The translations under genes were made by a program, and so were the position numbers. A stretch of DNA of 64,000 nt, from the NCBI GenBank assembly GCA_022578965.1, contig MU400583.1, forward strand, positions 124,001 through 188,000. Reading direction: 5' to 3'. The stretch is from Xylaria sp. FL1777 (taxonomy: Eukaryota > Ascomycota > Sordariomycetes > Xylariales > Xylariaceae). The notes beneath the pieces were generated by a model, which was given only the letters and a program-made list of their open reading frames with translations, did no database searches and had not been told where the DNA came from. Below are positions 33,137-47,195 of this stretch, in pieces (the stretch's first letter is position 1; each line of letters opens with the position of its first letter).

Positions 33137-36100
33137 CTACGCGCCAATCTGAACTTTCTTTGCTTCTCGCCAGCAGCATTTCCTACCCCACCTAAATCTA
33201 AAATGTTCTCCTACAGCCAAGGGAATGAAGGGGTTCCAGCGAAACAACTTGGGATCCATAGCTAAGAAGTCACTTACAGACACAGCACCGTGGCCCGGGA
33301 TATTCCACGGTGAGAGACGTCGAACAGCGTCCGAAAGAGGGTCAAGTCCGTCTGTATATATCTTCACGGTTTCCTCGTCGGATCCTAGCAGTTTGAGTAC
33401 TAAGACAAGAAGACATATCCCGAGGTAATAGTCGGCACTGTGTGTAAATCCTGCTCCTTGTGCCTGGTCGGTGGCTCTCGTGAAATAGTCCCTAGCTAGT
33501 GTCAGAGACTCAGGGCCACCTTTCGTAGCTACCACCATTGCCATGACCAGATCACACGCAAATACCAAGGGGTGTTCATGAGCAATGGACTGTCGAAGTT
33601 TGCTCTGTATGTTAGTGATGGATGACTCTGCGTATTCGAAATCCCCACGTGCAGCTCGAGTTCTAGCCCGGTTCAAAGCTATAGTTAAAGTGCAGAAGTG
33701 GTCTGAGCCAACGATACTATCGAGTCCTCTATGGGCCTCGTCAAAGTAGGCTAGGGCGTTATCATTCCCTACCGCCCAGCATAGTCTTCCAAGGTTGTTA
33801 GTGACCATGAGGTAGTGTGGATGTCGTTCCCCAAGAAGCTCTTGCATGGTGTCCTTGCATTTCCCATACAATTGCCGAGCATCCTCATACTTCCCTTGCG
33901 CATGGAGGAGCTCGCCGTAGTCATTCGCGGCAACTAAGGTGTAGGGATCGACCCACCCTAGCATATTATTAAACCGGTCATAAGCAGTCTTGGACATGGT
34001 TTCAGCAGCTTTGAGGTCTCCCATCTCCCGTAGAACAACTCCAGACGCATCTAGAAATCGAAATGTCACTGGATGTTCCTCTAAATCGTCCGTAGAGAGA
34101 CTTATGACTTCCTCAAATGCTTTATTTGCTGATTCAAGGTCCCCTTTTGCATGTAAGACCTCTCCGAGGTCGTATATAACGGCGATTGTCTCATGATTCT
34201 CTCGACCGTATAATTGCGTCAAGACATCGAGGCATCCTCTCACCATCTCTTCAGCTTGCTTGAATGCGCCTTGTTGTCGACGAAGGGCGGCGAGATTACA
34301 ACGTAGCCGTATTGTAAGAAAATGATCAAACCCGAGAACCTTGATGAAGGAAGGCAGCGCCTTTTCGTAAAGCCCCTGTGCTTCTTCCAGCCTGCCTTGG
34401 TGATCAACCGTGGTAGCAAGGTTGCTGAGGGTCTTCAGAGTGCCGACATCCTCAATACCAAGTTTTTGCTCTGACGGTTGTAGTGCAATGTGGTAGATAT
34501 GCTCAGCCTCATTTAACCGGCCCTGATTGTGATAGCAAAGTCCGAGGTTATGGGCTGCGGCCATTGTGTTGGGATTGTCGTGGCCTCTGGCTTCGTATAG
34601 CTGGTAAAGTAGCTTGAACAGCACTTCAGCATCCTTGAGTCTTCCACTTCGTTCAATCACTGATGCTAAGTCATTCAGCACCTCCAAAGTTTCTGATGCC
34701 TGAGGACCCAATGTTTCTTCTTGGAGTTGGTAAGCCTGACGATGAAGCTTTTCGGATACCCTCATGTTGCCGACGAATTTATTCGCTTGAGCGAGTTTGT
34801 GGATGAGTGAGACAGTCCTCGCGTTTCTCAAGCCGAGATTATTTTCGTACACTGGCTTCGCTTCCTCGAGCTGGGAAAGACCTGTGACAACAGCACCATT
34901 GGATACATTGGCTTGGCCACTAAGTGCCAGTAAGGTTGCGTATTGGGTAGGCGGAAACGCTTTAATTTTCGCTTGATTGATCAGGGCTCTACACTGTGGA
35001 AGACACAGATCAACCCACGCCCGATCCTCCGCCAAGGTGTTCTCAACAGGAAACATGTGGTGCATGACTCTAAGTCCATTCAAAATTAACTTGTCAATCT
35101 CTGCGGATGGAACCGAGGCGCGAACTGTGACCCTTGTGAGGTCGTGCATCCATAGACACTTTCGATTGTTGCTGACCCGACGCACAAGATTGAGGTCCCA
35201 CAGTTTGCCAATGGCCGCCTCCCGTCTGGCCTCATTCTGAAATATTTCCTCTAAGAGACTAGAGGGTATGTGGACTTTCTCAAGTTTGACCAGAGTGGGC
35301 TGGTTCTGCTGACGTCTAGGTCCTAAACATATACGGAAAGGCCAACAGGCCCCTAAAGGCCAGCCGGTTCGATTTTCACATTCATTAACAGATTGTAATA
35401 AGTGAGTCTCGTTACTTTTGCTCAAATCAGGTGCCTCGCCAATCCTACCCCACGTGTCGAACAGAGGAATAGCTTCAGGTTCTAGAATAGAATAGAATCT
35501 CAGAACCTCTAAAGAGTCAGGATGTGACTGCTCAAGTGTGTCCAAAATAAATCGGAAGTGTTTTGCAATAGAAACCCGCTGATGGGCGTAATCATCATCC
35601 CAATCCAATACCTATAAGTACGTCAGACGAATTGCAAAGTAAATAAGGGCTAGGAAAGTAAATTGCCCTACTTGATTAGGAGTTCGATGATATCTAGCAA
35701 GAAAGGTATCCAGGTCCAAGTTGTTGAACTTTACATATGATGCCACCTGATCAATAGCATGTGGTAAAAAGCCCAATTCCTTGACGATGACGGCGGCTGA
35801 TTGAAGATTATTTTCTAATTCTTCACATCCAGCAGTGGTCATGAATACTTTGACAGCTTCGTCGAGCGCGAGTTCCTTGAGCTCCAATGTGCTATTGGCT
35901 GAAAAGGCGAGCTTCTCGGTGACCAATCGAAATTGGGAACTAACAATGACATGTCCCGAAGTGTCTACTGGGAGGAGACGTTGTATCGTGTCGACTTCCT
36001 CTCTCCCAACATTGTCAATTAGGAGAAGCCAATTCTGGATCTTCGACAATTTTCGGAAGAATAATTGAATCAAGGCGAGGTCGTCAGAATTACCATCAGG

Positions 36101-37593
36101 AGCCAAGTCCATTTCCTGTAACACCTCCTGGCACGATGCAGCTAGTTTCGTATTGGAACCAGCGCTGAGGAAAAATTGGTTATAGTAGATATCCCTATGT
36201 CTTTTCTCATATTCCAGCATCTTATAGTAGACATATTAGCACATCGGACGTCAGACGGTCAACGCACCGGGAAGTTTGAGATTACTAACGACTAGAGGAA
36301 ACTCACCAATTGCGTTTTACCAACGCCCGTCATGCCATGAATTCCCACACAGCATCTAATAACCTCCCCATAAATTATAGTAAGCTTGTTCTCAAGCCAG
36401 GACAGTTCGTCGGCTCTGCCTGTGAAACGATGGGATAGTAGGCTCGGCACGATGCGATAGCCCGAGACTTCAATAGTCGATGCCTGGGAGCTGGTACGAT
36501 TTCTCGGGAAGGGATTAGACATGGCGTTAAAAATAGCATCCATTTTCTCATGCAGCTCTGTCTCCGTTAGCAGCTTCATCAAAGGCACGTTATGACGAGT
36601 ACAGACGGACCGCCAACCTCGGCATAAATCATAGCAGAGGTCAATTGGTGAATGAGCGTTGCTTTGGTACTGATAATCTTAATGCAGTCCTGAAAGGGAT
36701 TTCCAGACTTGATGATAATCCGCAGGGTATTGTCTATGAGGTATTCAGTAAGCACCGTGAAAGGGATCACTGGTTGCAGCGATCACTGTGGATCATGACT
36801 TACTAATGCTGGACGCACTCACTCTCTTCACATGAATGCAGAAAGTAAGGTATTCTACATAAACATCGACAAGATGAGGACGCAATAGACTGGCACTCTG
36901 GGGTCTGGAGCTGAGGCAATCTTTATACTTGTTATAGGTGGGGAAAGAGTCTCGAAGCTGTTTAATGCTGTCGATCACGATGACAGGGATGGATGACACT
37001 TCTCTGGCGACCTAATATAGGGTAAGGATATTAGAAAAGACACGACGGTAAAATAACTAGAAAATGGGATATAATAACTCATAAATAAAATCGAATAATA
37101 GTACAAATTGGCCGCTACGCATAAGCAAACAAAAGGGGCAGATAAATGATTGTATACATACTGAAATTAGGACTTTTAAGGAACCCCAGATGAGAGAGAA
37201 CGTTGAATTAGTCTGACAGAGAGTATCCAATGCGTTGGCAATGAGCTCTAACGGCTCGAACAAGGCATTCAGTCTATGGAAAAAGCGGTGAAATGAGGTC
37301 TTCTCGAGTCTGGCGTGGCACTCTCTCTCGACTTCTTCGAATTCGAACTTCGCCTGCTTTAGAGTTGTGCACGACTGGCTCAATTCTACAAAAGAATCAA
37401 ACTCGGTTCTTGAGATGATACGATCGACTTTGGCTTCAAGTTGTGTTATCGCTTCCAAGTACAGGTCATGTTCCAGATCTGCCGTCTGACCTAGACTGCC
37501 GCCACTATTCGTACCGGTGTTAAGGGATACGAGCGGGGTATCAAGCCAATCCACGCCCTCTGTGGCACCGGACCTATCATTGGCCTTGCTCAT
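33137..37593 (-). CDS. Fungal NLR/STAND protein: helical N-domain, NB-ARC, TPR
   Basis: Proposed exons: 37593-37162, 37011-36819, 36769-36603, 36555-36307, 36220-35672 and 35611-33137, all in frame, about 1354 residues. The second and third introns (49 and 47 bp) are the least sure. The N-terminal ~250 residues are helical and resemble the DUF7708-type domain of fungal NLRs (FEPLELIANALDTLCQ, SSIPVIVIDSIKQLRDS). The NB-ARC has a P-loop GIHGMTGVGKTQL (split by an intron), Walker B NWLLLIDNV, sensor-like GHVIVSSQF and GFLPHAIDQVASYV. A winged-helix region with WMHDLTRVTV follows, then ten or so TPR units in the kinesin-light-chain style (for example TMAAAHNLGLCYHNQGRLNE). Such proteins act as intracellular sensors in non-self recognition or cell death. 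A longer N-terminus from 37695 is possible. Confidence 0.88.
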
Positions 37594-38285
37594 GTCAACC
37601 GGACATCTGAGCGAAGCACGAAAGGGGAAACAACTGGCGGTGGCAAGATCGGGGAACGACCAAATGATGAACCGCGCTGAACTGTGTGACGACACTCTGG
37701 ACAGTTAACGACACCATGGTGGTTGACCTTGCACTACCTACGTAGATATGTTATATCAAAATAAATGCCTGCTTAGGTTAGGATCGGGACCTAGGCAGAC
37801 AGGATCACCACCCACGCCGCATACCTACTTCAACCTATTGCTCGATGTCGAGAGCCTCATGGGGCTAGAACATCATGGTAGAGTTCGGTCCCGGTGCGCC
37901 ATCGCAAAGCGCGCCTCGCATATATCTAAGGAATAAGAGCCGCGCTGTCAGCTTCATTCACGACGGTCGCGCCTCGTTCTGCATCGTTCATGCAACGTTG
38001 GCGACACAATATCAACGCAGCGAATCACGGTTCCAACTTCCCTCTTCATCACACCCCTAATGAAATACTTACTGCACGTGTATGGGGCGAGGATGTAGAA
38101 ATAATTATATTAGGGAAGCATACTACACTGTCGGTCTCAATAGTTCGCGAACCAAGTCTACTGATTGTGGTAGTGAAATATTTCATTACCCAGGGACTAT
38201 TCTTATTTCACTTCAAGCCAACCAATACCCGATTAGCATTTACTTCTAGGACTTTTGTACACCACATGTTGTTGGTATTATAGCC
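37594..38285. promoter_or_regulatory. Divergent promoter region between NLR and CmcJ-like genes
   Basis: About 0.7 kb separates two genes transcribed away from each other, so both promoters must lie here. I see no distinctive regulatory motif. Short frames on the plus strand (37748-38283) are unsupported. Confidence 0.4.
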
Positions 38286-39745
38286 ATGGCACGTTTGGCA
38301 CTCCCGTTTCTAGACGCCGTGAGCGAGTCTGACGAGCATGGTTCTCCTCAACAAGCATTGATCAGGCCTTGGAAGGCATACTGGCCACCAGAAAAGGGAG
38401 GAGAACTACATAGGCTCTTAGATCAGACGTGTCCCGAAGTCCTTACTTGGCGATTCTGTTCAGATAGACCTTTTGACAAACCTTGGCAGAAATGGAGCAA
38501 GCAAGCCATTCTCAGGGGGAAAAACTGCACATCTCAAGTTATACCGCCTAATGCTGTTCATGGCGATGCTATAAATTACGGCAACGACGAAGAAGACGGC
38601 GGATTAATAGTCGATGAGAATCACTGTGGGAGCTGTCAAGATCGGGTTATAGGGTCGCAAACCATCGATAAGATCGTAACAGACCTCGGCCTCCGAGCCG
38701 TCAAACTTGCGCAATTCAATTACCTTTCACCAAGCACTCTCGCCAACTCCGTGAAGCCTTTCCATACTCGTTTGCCATTTCTGGGGCAAATCAAGCGCAG
38801 CAACATCGTCGCCCAAGCTTACTCAGACATTAACGTCTTCGATATTCATGGACATGAGGATAGATTCACATTGTCAACATCTGGGTTCCAAATTGTCCGT
38901 GTCTCCAAGCACTGTGATCATTGGACAGACGAATCTGTGAGGAAACTTTATTTGCCCGCTATGAGTACATGGTTGCAAGAGTTCTTCACATGTAGGAAGG
39001 TCATCATCTACACATACACCGTAGGTAGCAATCTCCACGCCTGGGGACCCCTTAATATCTGACGTTCTTAGTTTCGATGCGCCGACCAAGATAGAACAGC
39101 GACAGAACCGTGGGTCGGACCGTACATGCGCGCACATTGCGGTAAGATGTCCGAATTTCCTACAGGTTCCTATTCTTATCAAGTCGAGTTACTCTGACAA
39201 GTCAAACAGATGTCACCTTGAACTCAGGCTTACGAAGACTCGATCTGCATGTGCCAGGCGAGGCAGAGGAGATCCGAAAAGGGAGATTCAGATTCATCGG
39301 GTAATGAGTCGCAATATCTTACGTTTAATGAAACGTCCTAGGATACTGACATCGTTGTGCAGTGTGTGGCGACCACTGACCACACCTTACCAGGACCGAC
39401 CACTAGCTATGTTGGACCAGCGTAGCTTCTGTCAAAAAGATCTCATAGCGGCTGACATCGTATTTCCACACTACTGTGATGAAGGCTACGAGGTTTTATA
39501 TAGCCCGTATCACCGCTGGTTTTACAAGCAGCAGATGGATACCGACGAGGTCATAATGTTCAAGCTTTATGACAGCTCACTAGATGAGGGCCGTTGTGAG
39601 TAAATTATTCTTTTCAAATTAGTCGAGTATGGTTTGATCAGTTCTACGTCTAGTCTGCCCTCATTCTGCATTCGTCGACCCTTCCGTGCCGCCCGATACA
39701 CCACCTCGTGCTAGTATCGAGTTCCGTGCGTTGCTGGTTGATTGA
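38286..39745 (+). CDS. CmcJ/AsaB-type oxygenase family protein
   Basis: Five exons, 38286-39020, 39072-39141, 39210-39300, 39363-39595 and 39654-39745, give 406 residues; introns are 51-68 bp. The N-terminal ~100 residues are extra. The family core then runs FNYLSP, NVFDIHGHEDRFTLSTSGFQ, a KLYLPAMSTWLQEFF helix, AHCDVTLNSGL, KGRFRFIGVWRPL, VLYSPYHRWFYKQQMDTDEV and the final RFCPHSAFVDPSVPPDTPPR with S-I-E-F-R-A. This is the CmcJ/NvfI/AsaB (GA4-desaturase-like) family, in which several members act in fungal and bacterial natural-product pathways as hydroxylases or desaturases. The usual VH-x-D position reads AHCD here (H and D kept). Substrate unknown. It lies next to GDP-mannose dehydratase and TauD-like genes. 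Confidence 0.88.
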
Positions 39746-39826
39746 TACATACCATACACATCATGATAGTCCGGTGTATCGGTACGGGACAAGTTATTAA
39801 GATCAATAGATCGTAGTACTTTATAT

Positions 39827-41329
<1,503 letters not shown>

Positions 41330-41513
41330 GTTGATGTACATGTAGTTGGCCTGACAGTTAAACAGCAGCTTCTAAATGTGACGAGATAGGGGAAGGTCAT
41401 AAATGTTGTCGGCATTGAGGCTCAATGTGGATTACAATTTACAAGGGTCCACGGTGACATCGGGCTTATCAATAACATCTGACTTGCCGATGCACGAAGA
41501 CAGAAATGGTAAT

Positions 41514-42958
41514 TTAGCCCCTGTCTGGTATACAAGGCCATCTCACACACTCACTCTCTCCACCAATACCAGCTCTTTTCAATGCGTGCTCCCAAGATTC
41601 GATAAGGGGCGCAGGTGGTGGACCACTCATCTCTTCGTTTCGAAGCCATAGTCTCAAGATATGGCGTTTCGCATGAGTGGTCCCCAAGCCATTGCTGAAC
41701 CCTTCTCTCCCATGGAGGATGCACCGGTTGTTAAAGAAGATCATATCGCCCTTCTGGTACCTAAGTGTGCACATTGTGGATGTGGCGGTAAAATGTAGGG
41801 CGTCGAGAGCCATCGATTGGACCCTTGTAAGATCGGAAATTCCGGGCGGACGGGATCCGTAGGGGGACCTGATCAGCGCACCCCTGCTGAACATCATTTC
41901 TGGCTCTCCAGATTTCCCGAAAAACATGATCTGGCGTCGACAGTATTCACCTTGGTTATCTAGAGGTCTGAAGATCACAGTAGACTCATCAGCACTCGTC
42001 AAGAGAGATATAAAACGTCCCTCATGCTAGCTCGTCGAAAGGATTGTTCTTTACCTGTCAAACGGCCAGTTGGGCTGCCCTAGCTCGCGGAGTAAACCCG
42101 GATCTGAGGCAGCAAGCCGATTGTAGATGGTCTGCACCGAACTGAAAATGCCATTTCCACCATCCATTCCTGGCTCTAGCACGTACATGGCCACCACATC
42201 AGCTGCAGGGTCAGTGTGAAATGGCTGATGAAGCTGCGTCAGCTTAACAGAGGTATCTATATGCGATATGATGCCAACCACCCACCAAGCTGGTATTTCT
42301 GTAGGGCGCGGGCAGGTTATCTGTTGGTGCGGTTGTCAAGTCCGTCATATGCACTTCGACAAAAAAAATCAATTAGTTGATCATCATCACAACAATTTCA
42401 CATCTCAAGACGCGGTCAGGATCTTTATTCCCGCCGGACCGGTACCTACCTACAATCTTCCCCCCAGACTGCGCCGCCCGACGCGGAGAAATGTGACTTG
42501 ACACTCCCGCAAAGATAACCAGGTTCTCTTTCATGGAGACGCCCGTGGGATCGAGACCGCGCAACACAGCTAAGCCGGGTCCATCATGAAGGCTCTGCCG
42601 GATTTGTGCAAGCTTTTCCTGCAGTTGTGGCAGAACTGCAGATTCCTTGTCTACTCTGTCTATGCCTTGTCCGGAGCCTGCTTATTACAGTCAGCGAGTG
42701 AATGACGTGAGGGAAATTTGCCCGTGACAGACCTGAATACGCGCATCCCCAATTCATCGTCTCTTGCACCTCCGACTCAGTCAGCTGAAAGACATGGTGA
42801 GACTGTAGGTCTTCTGCTGTCCATGCCATGGGAGACTTGATACTCTGAGGCCAGTCATCTGGGAGTACAGCCGACTTCCCTTGCGAGCCTCGACGTCTAT
42901 AATCCGCGAGAAGTGCAGCCTGCGGCTCGTATTGGGGTAGGAACTGGTCACCACTCAT
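41514..42958 (-). CDS. TauD/TfdA-type 2-oxoglutarate dioxygenase
   Basis: Exons 42958-42733, 42677-42450, 42353-42286, 42224-42055 and 41994-41514 give 390 residues. The last intron is the least certain. The family is non-heme Fe(II)/2-oxoglutarate dioxygenases. Metal ligands are HTD in PFHTDPAADVVAMYVLE and the distal His followed by Arg in KRHILRLWLRN; the jelly-roll is rounded out by GDMIFFNNRCILHGREGF. The N-terminal part (GPGLAVLRGLDPTGVSMKEN) is the usual TauD lead-in. Fungal members oxidise diverse small molecules; the substrate here is unknown. It is transcribed in the same direction as the dehydratase, with its stop 185 bp upstream of that gene's start. Intron 1 has the unusual donor GTCTGT. 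Confidence 0.88.
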
Positions 42959-43499
42959 ATTACCGAGTACCTTGTACCTGCTGGATACTAAGTAGGTACC
43001 TAGGTATTAAATATTTGAATAATAGAGTAAACGGTCGGTAAACGTTTCAATCTTTTTAAATGACTGATTGACTAGCGATGAATTATAAAGTCGCTGTTAT
43101 TGTTATGTTTGAAGGGGTTTAAATGTTGGAAAGAGCAGTTACTTGAGCTATGGTTGATTCAATACTTGGTGAACCAAGCAGGGGTCAGTACAGCACATGC
43201 TTATTGCCAGCATATCTACGAATGGTTGTACGTTTCGGTTCAATGTTCGATTCTTAACGTATGAAATCGATGCTCCATTACCGAGGGCTTTCGTCATGGA
43301 ACTATGGCACCAATACTTCCCTGCCTCTACTAATAATATATCGGCCATAGAATAGACTAGGTATTTGACTAGCTGAATGATAAGTAGATTTTATATCTCA
43401 GTGTATGTGGTTCTCGAACTGAATGAAAATGGGTCTTGCTTCTTGTGATCTTAGCCCCTGACTCATTTCTGTCTACCCCTTTTTGTTACCCCCAGAGGA
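42959..43499. promoter_or_regulatory. Divergent promoter region, TauD-like and RNA cyclase genes
   Basis: 540 bp between two genes read away from each other. A palindromic AGTAGGTACCTAGGTATT motif lies at 42990-43007. Otherwise nothing distinctive. Confidence 0.4.
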
Positions 43500-44857
43500 A
43501 TGGCCAACCCAGGTGCCTCATCCAATGCGGGCGATGTCATCGATGTAGATGGCTCTATGTATGAGGGTGGAGGGGGCCTCATCAGATATGCGACAAGTTA
43601 TTCTAGTCTTCTCAATAAGCCTATCCGCATTCATTCTATCCGTGCAAATAGACCGGGGGTGCAAGGGCTGCGTTTCGAGCATACAGTTGCGATCGATATG
43701 CTTAGACAACTCGCCGCCGCCAGTGTTCAAGGCAACACAGCCAGAAGCCCTGAACTTCAATTCATTCCGCACAGCGACCCCGAAATTCTCGGGAAACAGA
43801 CGCAAACCAGAATGGACATCAGTTCTGAGGGTGCGGCTTCTATTCTATTAATAGCTCTCCTTCCCTACATGCTTTTTTCGCACATAGCGCCCCAGGTTTC
43901 TCAGTCGGGCCCGACCTTCGCCGACGACCAGGCATTCGAGCTGGTGATCAGAGCTGGCACTCTATGTATGAAGGCGCCATCGATCTTCTACATGCGACAT
44001 GTTCTTCTGCCCACTCTTAATCTCATCGGAATAGGAGACGAAAACTTATCTTTGTCCAAAGAACATGAGCAGGGATGGCATACCGAAGGGGTCAAGTATC
44101 CTGGTAAGATAGTAGTGCGAGTTAAGCCGTTAGCTCAGCCACTGCCCAGTTTCATCCTTGAAGAACGAGGGCAGATCAGGAAGTTACGAGCTACCGCTCA
44201 TATCCCCCCTGAAGTTCGCAAAGATTTCAAAGAGAGGCTTCATGTCGAGCTTACAGATGTACTATCGACCAGAAATACTCAAACTAGTCATATTGAAGTT
44301 GACGCAGATGTCTTCGAGTCTGCTGCACCGGGACAATATCATTTGCTTTTATCAGTTGAAACGGCATTGCCAACTGCCTTTCTCGGTTACGAGGAGGTTT
44401 ATCCACAAACGGACCGGTTCCCATCCGAGATCGAAGAGGATTCGGGGAAGATCGCCGAGTATCTAATCCGCGGCTGCATTAGAGGGATATGGAAAGAACT
44501 GCGAAGGGGAAATGCTGTCGATGAGCATGCTGAGGATATCCTAGTCATGTATCAGACTCTTGCGTCGGGTTTCTCATCTGTGGAATCAGGTCACAACGAA
44601 AGACCTGTTCAAGAGTTCAACCTCAATTCTAATTCTTTATGTACGTCACAAAGGACAACCTTGTATTATTCACTGATCGACTAAGAACAATCGAAGCTGA
44701 GTCCGGCCGGATATATGACATAAACGCAAGCACTATGCATCGTCAAACCAGTTGGTCCGTTGCGAAACTCATGACCAACATCCAGCTTGAAAATTGCGTC
44801 AGAAACGGCAAAGAGTTGCATGGCTGTAACGGCATAGCTCTAGGTCATGTTAATTAA
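43500..44857 (+). CDS. RNA 3'-terminal phosphate cyclase family protein
   Basis: Proposed exons 43500-44606 and 44654-44857, 436 residues. RtcA enzymes convert RNA 3'-phosphates to 2',3'-cyclic phosphates using ATP. The N-terminus IDVDGSMYEGGGGLIRYATS and the following KPIRIHSIRANRPG and GLRFEHTVAI are classic. Later come PGQYHLLLSVET and YLIRGCIRGIWKELRRGNAV DEH-type segments, and near the end STMHRQTSW, where the His sits at the place of the adenylylated catalytic His. The 3' end needs a frame change near 44640: either a 47-bp intron with weak donor GTTCAA, branch CTAAT and acceptor AAAG, as used here, or an indel. The stretch between the two blocks is poorly conserved. Confidence 0.8.
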
Positions 44858-45379
44858 TCGTGGAATGGGTACAACGTACAGAATTGTGAGTAAGGTGGTA
44901 TTATGCCTTGTTACCATTGAATGAGGCAGTTCAGTTACAATGCAATACAACAACAAGTAGATTAAAAGTAGTCAAAGTGACCTTAGATATGACTATATTC
45001 TTGTGGCTCGCAGCCGATACCGGTACTAGATGAAAGTTAAGCCATGCGGCTCTGGAGGAAATGAGGCTGTCTAGTATCACTCGATGAGAGCATGGAACAT
45101 GTTGGTGAGATGATGATAATATGCGCCATCTACAACCTTAGCACGAGGGAGAAGAACCACTTGACTTCTCAGTTCGAAATCGGAATACATCGGGCTTCTG
45201 GCTTGTTACCATCAGCAAGGCTGTACGGCGTTTTATCTGGCTATATAAACTTGTCATGTAGTAGCTGCCTATAGACTGGGAACATTGAATACTACCACAC
45301 ACCTGATTCTGTGCAATATGCGCCTTGTTCGTGTGTGCAGTGGTCAACACCGAGGTTAACCTACGCCCATATAGATAGG
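44858..45379. other. Intergenic, no gene seen
   Basis: About 0.5 kb between two genes on the same strand. No coding frame or repeat supported. Confidence 0.45.
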
Positions 45380-46315
45380 ATGATGGAGGACCAAAATGCT
45401 CGCTGGTGGTTGCCTGGACCCCCACCGCCTCGTCGGTTGATACCCCTAAACCCTGTCAAAGAAGAGAATGTGAACTATGGGATGAATATTCCCATCCACC
45501 ACATGCGCATCTCGTTGTCAAACCTAGGAGAAACGCTAGACTTGTATGCAAAGCAGCTAGACAAGACAGCCAGCGCCTCGGGCACGAAACCTGTTTTCCA
45601 CGGTTGTGGCACTTCGATAACCCCTGAGGTCATAGCATCCTTTGCGCAAAGGGGGCCATCAATCCAGTATTCGCGAGGCAGGGGCTACTTCTCTACCAAC
45701 CCAGCGGTGTACTGGTCCAGCACTCTTCGATTCGCGGTAGGCTGGTGCTTTTTCACGCAGACAGGTAGCTGGGAGCTCAAGAGTGAAGCGAAGGGCAAGC
45801 CACGCAGCTTCCTGATCTACGTGTCGCTCGTAGACTTTGCCTCGACACCATTTGAAGGAGGGCTGTACATGGTGGTCAAGCCTCAGACTCGCCGCGACGA
45901 GGACGAGCTCTCCAGTAAGCAACCTCTGTTCTCTCTTGAACGAAGACTACAGGCATTTTGACAATAAGTTGACGAAGCCTTGTTGTGTTCTTGTAGACTG
46001 GTGTACCAGTAACATGGTAGCAACCCAAGATGGGAATACCGGTAAGCGACTCCCACCTCCGGGCTCAACCCGGAGCGACTGGGGTGTCATTGGATCTCGA
46101 ATCCCACTCGTTCGTAAGCCTACATGTATTACGAAGAGATCAGCGATATGAGCTAATTAACACCGCAGGAAACGTGGCGGTCGCTCAAAGCCTTTGAGCG
46201 CTGTATTGACCAAGTCTGGATGTATGCAGCCTGCAGCGAGATGAATAGTCGCTTCATGGCTGAAGCAGGCGTCGAGGTGAGCCACGTAGGGATTCTATGC
46301 AGAAGATCGATATGA
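45380..46315 (+). CDS. Possible ADP-ribosyltransferase-fold protein
   Basis: Exons 45380-45914, 45997-46109 and 46169-46315 give 264 residues. The second intron (donor GTTCGT, branch GCTAAT) is chosen because the alternative donor GTAAGC at 46114 leads to a stop after eight codons. Residues about 70-165 have the order seen in PARP/DUF3990-like folds: KPVFHGCGTSITPEVIASFA, a His-Gly after a strand, then GYFSTNPAVYWSSTLRFAVG (Tyr-x-Ser/Thr strand plus helix), then RSFLIYVSLVDFASTPF. A catalytic Glu cannot be assigned with certainty. The fold call is an inference from pattern; it could be an unrelated fungal protein. The C-terminal helix FERCIDQVWMYAACSEMNS lacks known relatives to me. Confidence 0.5.
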
Positions 46316-47195
46316 GCACTGACCAAGGCTTGCCTTTCAAACGGCAGATCCTGCTTCTTACTGTTCAATGAGGTTGTCTCGGGGGGTCTGTGGTGGGATG
46401 CGAGGGATGCCGTACGCCATTAGGTACCTAGTATAGACAATAAATAAATCTCATGTACATCATACATGGATTACCATGATACGGTAATATATAGGACCTC
46501 TTTCGGGCGTCCATGCAGGCTGTAGACCGCCGGGTATAAGTCCAAGTACTACCGGTAGGTAAGTAGGTGACATCGTAACTTCATGAGAACGGAAGATTAC
46601 TATGTAGGTACCCAGACCGCCTAATGAGGAATACGAAACTGGGAACTTCCGGCCTGTGGCCCCCCTACTTGACCGTGCACGTTGATTGAGCTTGGAAGAA
46701 ACACTTCCTCCCTTCTGTCCCACGACTTATCCCTTGATGGCCTCACGCGAACTACAACCACCAGTAGTGCGTCGTTCGACTCCCTAGATGGGTTAATTAG
46801 CGTGTTTTTCACTGGCTGCGTATCCCCCTGCTGGTCTCACTAGGCACTCCCACTCCACCTTTACCCGCTGCAGTAGCGTGCTGCGTACCACGTGTAAGTA
46901 CCTAGGTAAGGAGGTACAGGTCTGCAGGACGTTAATTGTTAGCTCGACGACTCTAAGATAGTGCAGATAGTGACAAGGGAAGCAAGAGAACTGTGAATCT
47001 GTAAGGCAGTTTATATTATTTTGGTAGAAGATTCACTGTCGGTCAGTATTGACATCTTTTTGTTCCCCCAAACCCCTGATCAAGCAAGTATATCTGGAGA
47101 ATTTCCCTGCCAAAATTCCCTGCCTGTACAAGCTCTAGTGCAGCGCTAACAGCTATCATCCTGCAGACCTGTACGTACCTAGCTTAGTGGCCACC
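46316..47195. other. Intergenic with TAGGTACCTA motifs
   Basis: AGGTACCTAG occurs at 46422 and AAGTACCTAGGTAA at 46896, with further TAGGTA copies at 46556 and 46605. No gene is seen. The last 150 bp are the promoter and leader of the next gene, which starts in a strong CCACCATG context. Confidence 0.5.

Noticed and set aside
45992..46195. Alternative end of the ART-like protein using donor GTAAGC at 46114
   Set aside because: Better donor sequence, but leads to a stop after eight codons, while the GTTCGT donor keeps a 49-codon coherent exon open; left as an alternative.
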